From Candidatus Merdisoma merdipullorum (GTDB lineage: Bacteria > Bacillota > Clostridia > Lachnospirales > Lachnospiraceae): a stretch of 64,000 nucleotides of DNA. The stretch lies in assembly GCA_018715645.1 (NCBI GenBank), contig DVLE01000093.1, positions 1-64,000 of the forward strand, given 5' to 3'. Each line of letters opens with the position of its first letter. Positions within the stretch are counted from its first letter, which is position 1. Below are positions 61,068-64,000 of the stretch, one piece after another. Under the pieces are notes generated by a model. That model was not told where the DNA came from. It saw nothing but the letters and a program-made list of their open reading frames with translations, and made no database searches. Both the position numbers and the translations under genes were made by a program.

Positions 61068-63515
61068 TCATCCTTTTCCAAGCATTTCCGACGCCCAGGC
61101 ATCCAGCGCCTCTCCATAGGCATAGTCCTCCGGCTCTGTCATTCTTCCCCGCAGCAGTTCCTCCCGCTTTCTCCCGTGAAGCTCCGCCGCGCTTCCTGCG
61201 ATCCGATCGATCTCCGAGGGTGTAAAATATCCGAACGCCAGGCGAAGCTCCGGCAGGAGCGCAAGGAACTCCTCCGCCGAGAGACGCAGAAGAAGTTCGT
61301 CAATCATCCGCAAAAAATCCCGGCTCACGAATACGTAATCACGGGCCGTGAAAAACAGGCCGCGAAGAAAAGCGGCGCTCCTGGAGCGCATCTCCTCCGT
61401 CCCTTGAATATACCCCTTAGCCGCAAGGCGGATCCGGTCCGCAAAGCTTTCGTCATAACCGTACAAAAGGCCCAGGGATGCGCCTTCTATCGCAGGATTT
61501 AAAGGCTTTTGTTCCAGCATGCGTTCCAGGGCTTCCATAAACGCCGGACGCAGCTTCGCGTAAGCCTCCTTCCCTGATGCCTGATACAGGCTGCGCAGGC
61601 TCTCCATACACTCCTGCTGCCCTTCCTCTCCGACCTGTCCCATAGACGGCAAAAGCCCGATGATCTTCTGAAAGCAGTCCCCGATCATCTGTTCCAAATT
61701 CATACGATCCCGGACCTGGTACAGATCCTGAAGCTCACTAAGCATGACAAGCTGGGAAAAACCTCTGCTTAAGGAAAAGAAATCCCCGTCTTCCGCCAAC
61801 ACCCTGGCAAGCCGCGCTCCCATCCTTTCCTGTTCGTCAAAAAGCCCCATCAGAAAGCTCCACACCAGAAGCTCGGCCGCCTCCCTGCAGCCTGTGCTTT
61901 CTGAAAACTTTCGTTCCAGCAGAGCGCGGACAGCCTCCTCCAGCGTACCTCCCGACACACTCGCGTCGATAAGAGCGGCCGTCACCTGGGCGGACCATTT
62001 ATAGGTCCAGCTTTCCCGCACACGGTTTCTGTCCCTGCGCTTTACCAGATCAGAACCCTTCCTCCTTTTTGCGAAGCCGCAGCCAAGAAATTCCGTCTGA
62101 TAGAAAAAGCGGCTCATCCGCAGATGCTTTTCCTTCGCAAAGATTTCCAGAGTAAGCTCCTGTTCTATCGTGGAATGAATTTTCAGTCCAAACAGCGCGC
62201 ACTGTCTCTCAAAATCGGCCAGCAGAGGCGGACGCATAGCATCCGCGCAGAGGGTTCCCGTCTGCTCTCCTGTCGTAAGCCGCCCAAGAATCTGAAGACT
62301 TCTGTCCGTGGAAAGGCTGCGCTCCCCTTTTACAAACGAGGAAAGGGCGCTGTCTCTCAGCTCATAAAGACCGGGACTTTTCTTCCCCCGAAGCCCGGCA
62401 AGACCGTCCGCCATGGAAAAGGCGCAGATCTCGTCATAGGCGGAAACTCCCTCATCCTTTCCTCTCGCCCTTTTTCCCGCAGTCACGAGAAAATGAAGCA
62501 CCGTATCCCGATAGGCCTCCCCCGGCTCTGTTCCATCCTCCAGCCGTCTCCATACCTGATGATAAAAGCCCGGAGCCTGCATCCCGCTGGCATATCCGTT
62601 CAGAGCGTCCGCCGCCTCCATAGAATAGGCCATCGGATAGACAGACGAAAGCTTTGGATCTGTCCTGTGCAGGCGGACCGGCTCTCCCAGAAAGCGAAGT
62701 CCCCCGCCTGACACGTCCGTATCCAGAAGTTCCCCCAAGCCGAAGGTGTGGAAGCCGCCTGTCACCACCAGGACCTTTTTCTGCTCTGCAGACGCCTTGG
62801 CGATCCGCTCCGCCATATACCGCTCCCGCAGCAGACAGCCGTCGGCTTCCAGCTCCTCTCTTGGCGTGTAAAGCCTGGACAGGCCGCAGTATAAAAGCAT
62901 CTGATGGACAAAGTCTGCCGGTTCTTCAAAAAGTCCCTGGATCTCAAAGTATTTCTCCCAGAACTCCTCAAAATCCCGCATCCCCGTCTTTTCGCAGAGA
63001 GACTGGAAATAGACTCCTCTGCTCAGAAGATAATCGTCGTTGTAGGTCTGCTTTTCTCCTTCCTTTCGGACTCCTCTGTTCTCTGCGGTTCCCGCAAGGA
63101 TTTCCATATAGGGAAGATCCATGAACTCTGCCCGGATTCCCCGCTTTTTTGCCTCCCTGAGAGCCACAAGCTCCGGGGAACAGTCTAAAAAAGGATAATA
63201 GCATTTATAGTCCTTTTTTTCCTGGCTTATGATGCCTTCCTTATCCTGATAGGCATAGTACAGAGCCAGAGGAGGCCTGGTATCCGGATGCGTCAGCACG
63301 GGAATCAGATGTTCCGCATTTTGAGGGCCTTCGATCAGAATGCAGTCCGGGCCGTATGCTTCTATGGTTCTTTTTAACTGAAAGGAACAGACCGGACTGT
63401 GATGCCGGACCGGAAAATACAGGACCGGACGGCTCAGATCGTAGACTGTTCCGGGATGAACGGCCAGTTCTTCCGTCACCGCAAGGCTTTCCTGGCCTCG
63501 TAATACTCGCTCCAT
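61068..63515 (-). CDS. DUF5682 family protein (YehM-like)
   Basis: The 815-residue protein has an N-terminal globular domain with LYFPVRHHSPVC, YGPDCILIEGPQNAEHL and VVTGGFHTFGLGELL, resembling the TraB/PrgY-EreA superfamily type of alpha/beta fold, and a helical second half. The His and Glu residues in RHHSP and IEGP look like a catalytic or metal site by analogy. The ATG at 63515 overlaps the ATPase gene by 40 bp. A GTG at 63479, which forms a GTGA overlap with the ATPase stop and has AGGAAAG 7 bp upstream, is an equally plausible start. Confidence 0.85.
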   Translation of the reverse strand: MERVLRGQESLAVTEELAVHPGTVYDLSRPVLYFPVRHHSPVCSFQLKRTIEAYGPDCILIEGPQNAEHLIPVLTHPDTRPPLALYYAYQDKEGIISQEKKDYKCYYPFLDCSPELVALREAKKRGIRAEFMDLPYMEILAGTAENRGVRKEGEKQTYNDDYLLSRGVYFQSLCEKTGMRDFEEFWEKYFEIQGLFEEPADFVHQMLLYCGLSRLYTPREELEADGCLLRERYMAERIAKASAEQKKVLVVTGGFHTFGLGELLDTDVSGGGLRFLGEPVRLHRTDPKLSSVYPMAYSMEAADALNGYASGMQAPGFYHQVWRRLEDGTEPGEAYRDTVLHFLVTAGKRARGKDEGVSAYDEICAFSMADGLAGLRGKKSPGLYELRDSALSSFVKGERSLSTDRSLQILGRLTTGEQTGTLCADAMRPPLLADFERQCALFGLKIHSTIEQELTLEIFAKEKHLRMSRFFYQTEFLGCGFAKRRKGSDLVKRRDRNRVRESWTYKWSAQVTAALIDASVSGGTLEEAVRALLERKFSESTGCREAAELLVWSFLMGLFDEQERMGARLARVLAEDGDFFSLSRGFSQLVMLSELQDLYQVRDRMNLEQMIGDCFQKIIGLLPSMGQVGEEGQQECMESLRSLYQASGKEAYAKLRPAFMEALERMLEQKPLNPAIEGASLGLLYGYDESFADRIRLAAKGYIQGTEEMRSRSAAFLRGLFFTARDYVFVSRDFLRMIDELLLRLSAEEFLALLPELRLAFGYFTPSEIDRIAGSAAELHGRKREELLRGRMTEPEDYAYGEALDAWASEMLGKG

Positions 63516-64000
63516 AAGCCGCCCTCTTTTCCTCCCTTGTCACGGATCACCGTCTGGAAATAACCCCGCAGCTTTTCCAGATCTTCCTTGTTCTCCTTTT
63601 GTACGGCTCCCACCAGATTCTGGACAAGACAGTCCATATTCATCCGGGAATCTGCGTAATAATAGGCTGTCAGCATCGTCTGATAATAGACGGAGACAGC
63701 TTCCGCCGTACTCATGACGGCGGAAGGGCGGTCGATCCTGTGGCCCATGGAGGAGACGCCCTCCCGAAGCTCATGGAAGGTAGAGGCCAGGATCTCCGCC
63801 ACATCCTCGTCCGGCTCCATAGCAATCTGGTTTTCCCTGGCCAGCTCCTCCACCTCATTCAGAATAATCTGCTTCTCCATGGATACATCCCGGACAGGCA
63901 TGACAGTCTCAAAGTTGAAGCGGCGCTTCAGGGCGCTGCTCATCTCATTGACGCCCTTGTCGCGCGTATTGGCCGTGCCGATCACATTGAAACCTGCTTT
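63476..64000 (-). CDS. MoxR-type AAA+ ATPase (YehL-like), C-terminal part, cut by window edge
   Basis: The frame is open to base 64000 and reads KAGFNVIGTANTRDKG at the edge, so the ATPase continues beyond the window. Visible parts are sensor 1 (IGTANTRDKG), the arginine finger region SSALKRRFNFET and the helical lid with HRIDRPSAVMSTAEAVSVYY. The Walker motifs lie outside. MoxR ATPases work with VWA partners as chaperone-like machines; one is encoded two genes downstream. It should be the first or an early gene of this cassette. Confidence 0.87.
   Translation of the reverse strand, partial: KAGFNVIGTANTRDKGVNEMSSALKRRFNFETVMPVRDVSMEKQIILNEVEELARENQIAMEPDEDVAEILASTFHELREGVSSMGHRIDRPSAVMSTAEAVSVYYQTMLTAYYYADSRMNMDCLVQNLVGAVQKENKEDLEKLRGYFQTVIRDKGGKEGGLWSEYYEARKALR

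Overview
The window reads as an ordinary chromosome segment of an anaerobic Firmicute, most likely a Lachnospiraceae-type Clostridium. The reasons are a V-type ATPase operon of clostridial gene order, the ylxM-ffh-rpsP-khpA-rimM-trmD-rplS translation cluster, Shine-Dalgarno sites close to AGGAGG, sigma-A promoters with 17-bp spacing, and many Fe-S flavoenzymes. Almost all genes lie on the minus strand. Clear plus-strand genes are only a partial permease at the left edge, a small membrane protein (39440-39910), prs, and an orphan membrane/coiled-coil gene (49912-51258), plus one decayed ATPase remnant. I saw no rRNA, tRNA, CRISPR array, prophage or intact insertion sequence.

Region 1 (about 190-13200) is a redox island. 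One long minus-strand operon runs hdrB-hdrC-hdrA-flxD-flxC-flxB-flxA-tfrB-tfrA-fumarase alpha-fumarase beta-small membrane protein. It joins an electron-bifurcating HdrABC/FlxABCD NADH oxidoreductase to a fumarate reductase of the thiol:fumarate reductase type and to a class I fumarase. Just upstream is an LDH-fold dehydrogenase carrying the malate-type Arg at the substrate-specificity position. Read together, these genes would convert oxaloacetate to malate, fumarate and succinate and could couple the last step to ferredoxin reduction. Palindromes resembling Rex operators overlap both promoters.

Region 2 (14100-25250) holds a truncated ATPase pseudogene, mnmM, a diguanylate cyclase and the V-ATPase operon G-C-I-K-F-E-A-B-D; the cyclase sits 18 bp after ntpD. 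rpsU follows with its own consensus promoter. Region 3 (25400-34740) has a lipase, a ferredoxin-less corrinoid-activator-like protein, ilvC and ilvN, a TrpXYZ-type ABC transporter, and two small membrane proteins. Region 4 (34800-41380) has der-plsY-gpsA, a DUF512 radical-SAM protein and prs.

Region 5 (41500-54140) is the translation, secretion and ribosome-assembly block: pgeF, yraN, rnhB, two signal peptidases flanking rbgA, rplS, trmD, rimM, khpA, rpsP, ffh, ylxM, and alaS. Region 6 (54155-64000, running off the right edge) is a five-gene cassette: MoxR-type AAA+ ATPase, DUF5682, VWA/MIDAS protein, double-SWIM zinc-finger protein and a giant DUF4132 protein. It matches the poorly understood E. 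coli yehL-yehM-yehP-yehQ plus yehI set. The redox operon and this cassette are the two systems most worth attention. A family of short dispersed palindromic elements (core AATTGACAAGGGCATA) and a 51-bp exact repeat inside the redox operon are the main non-coding oddities.
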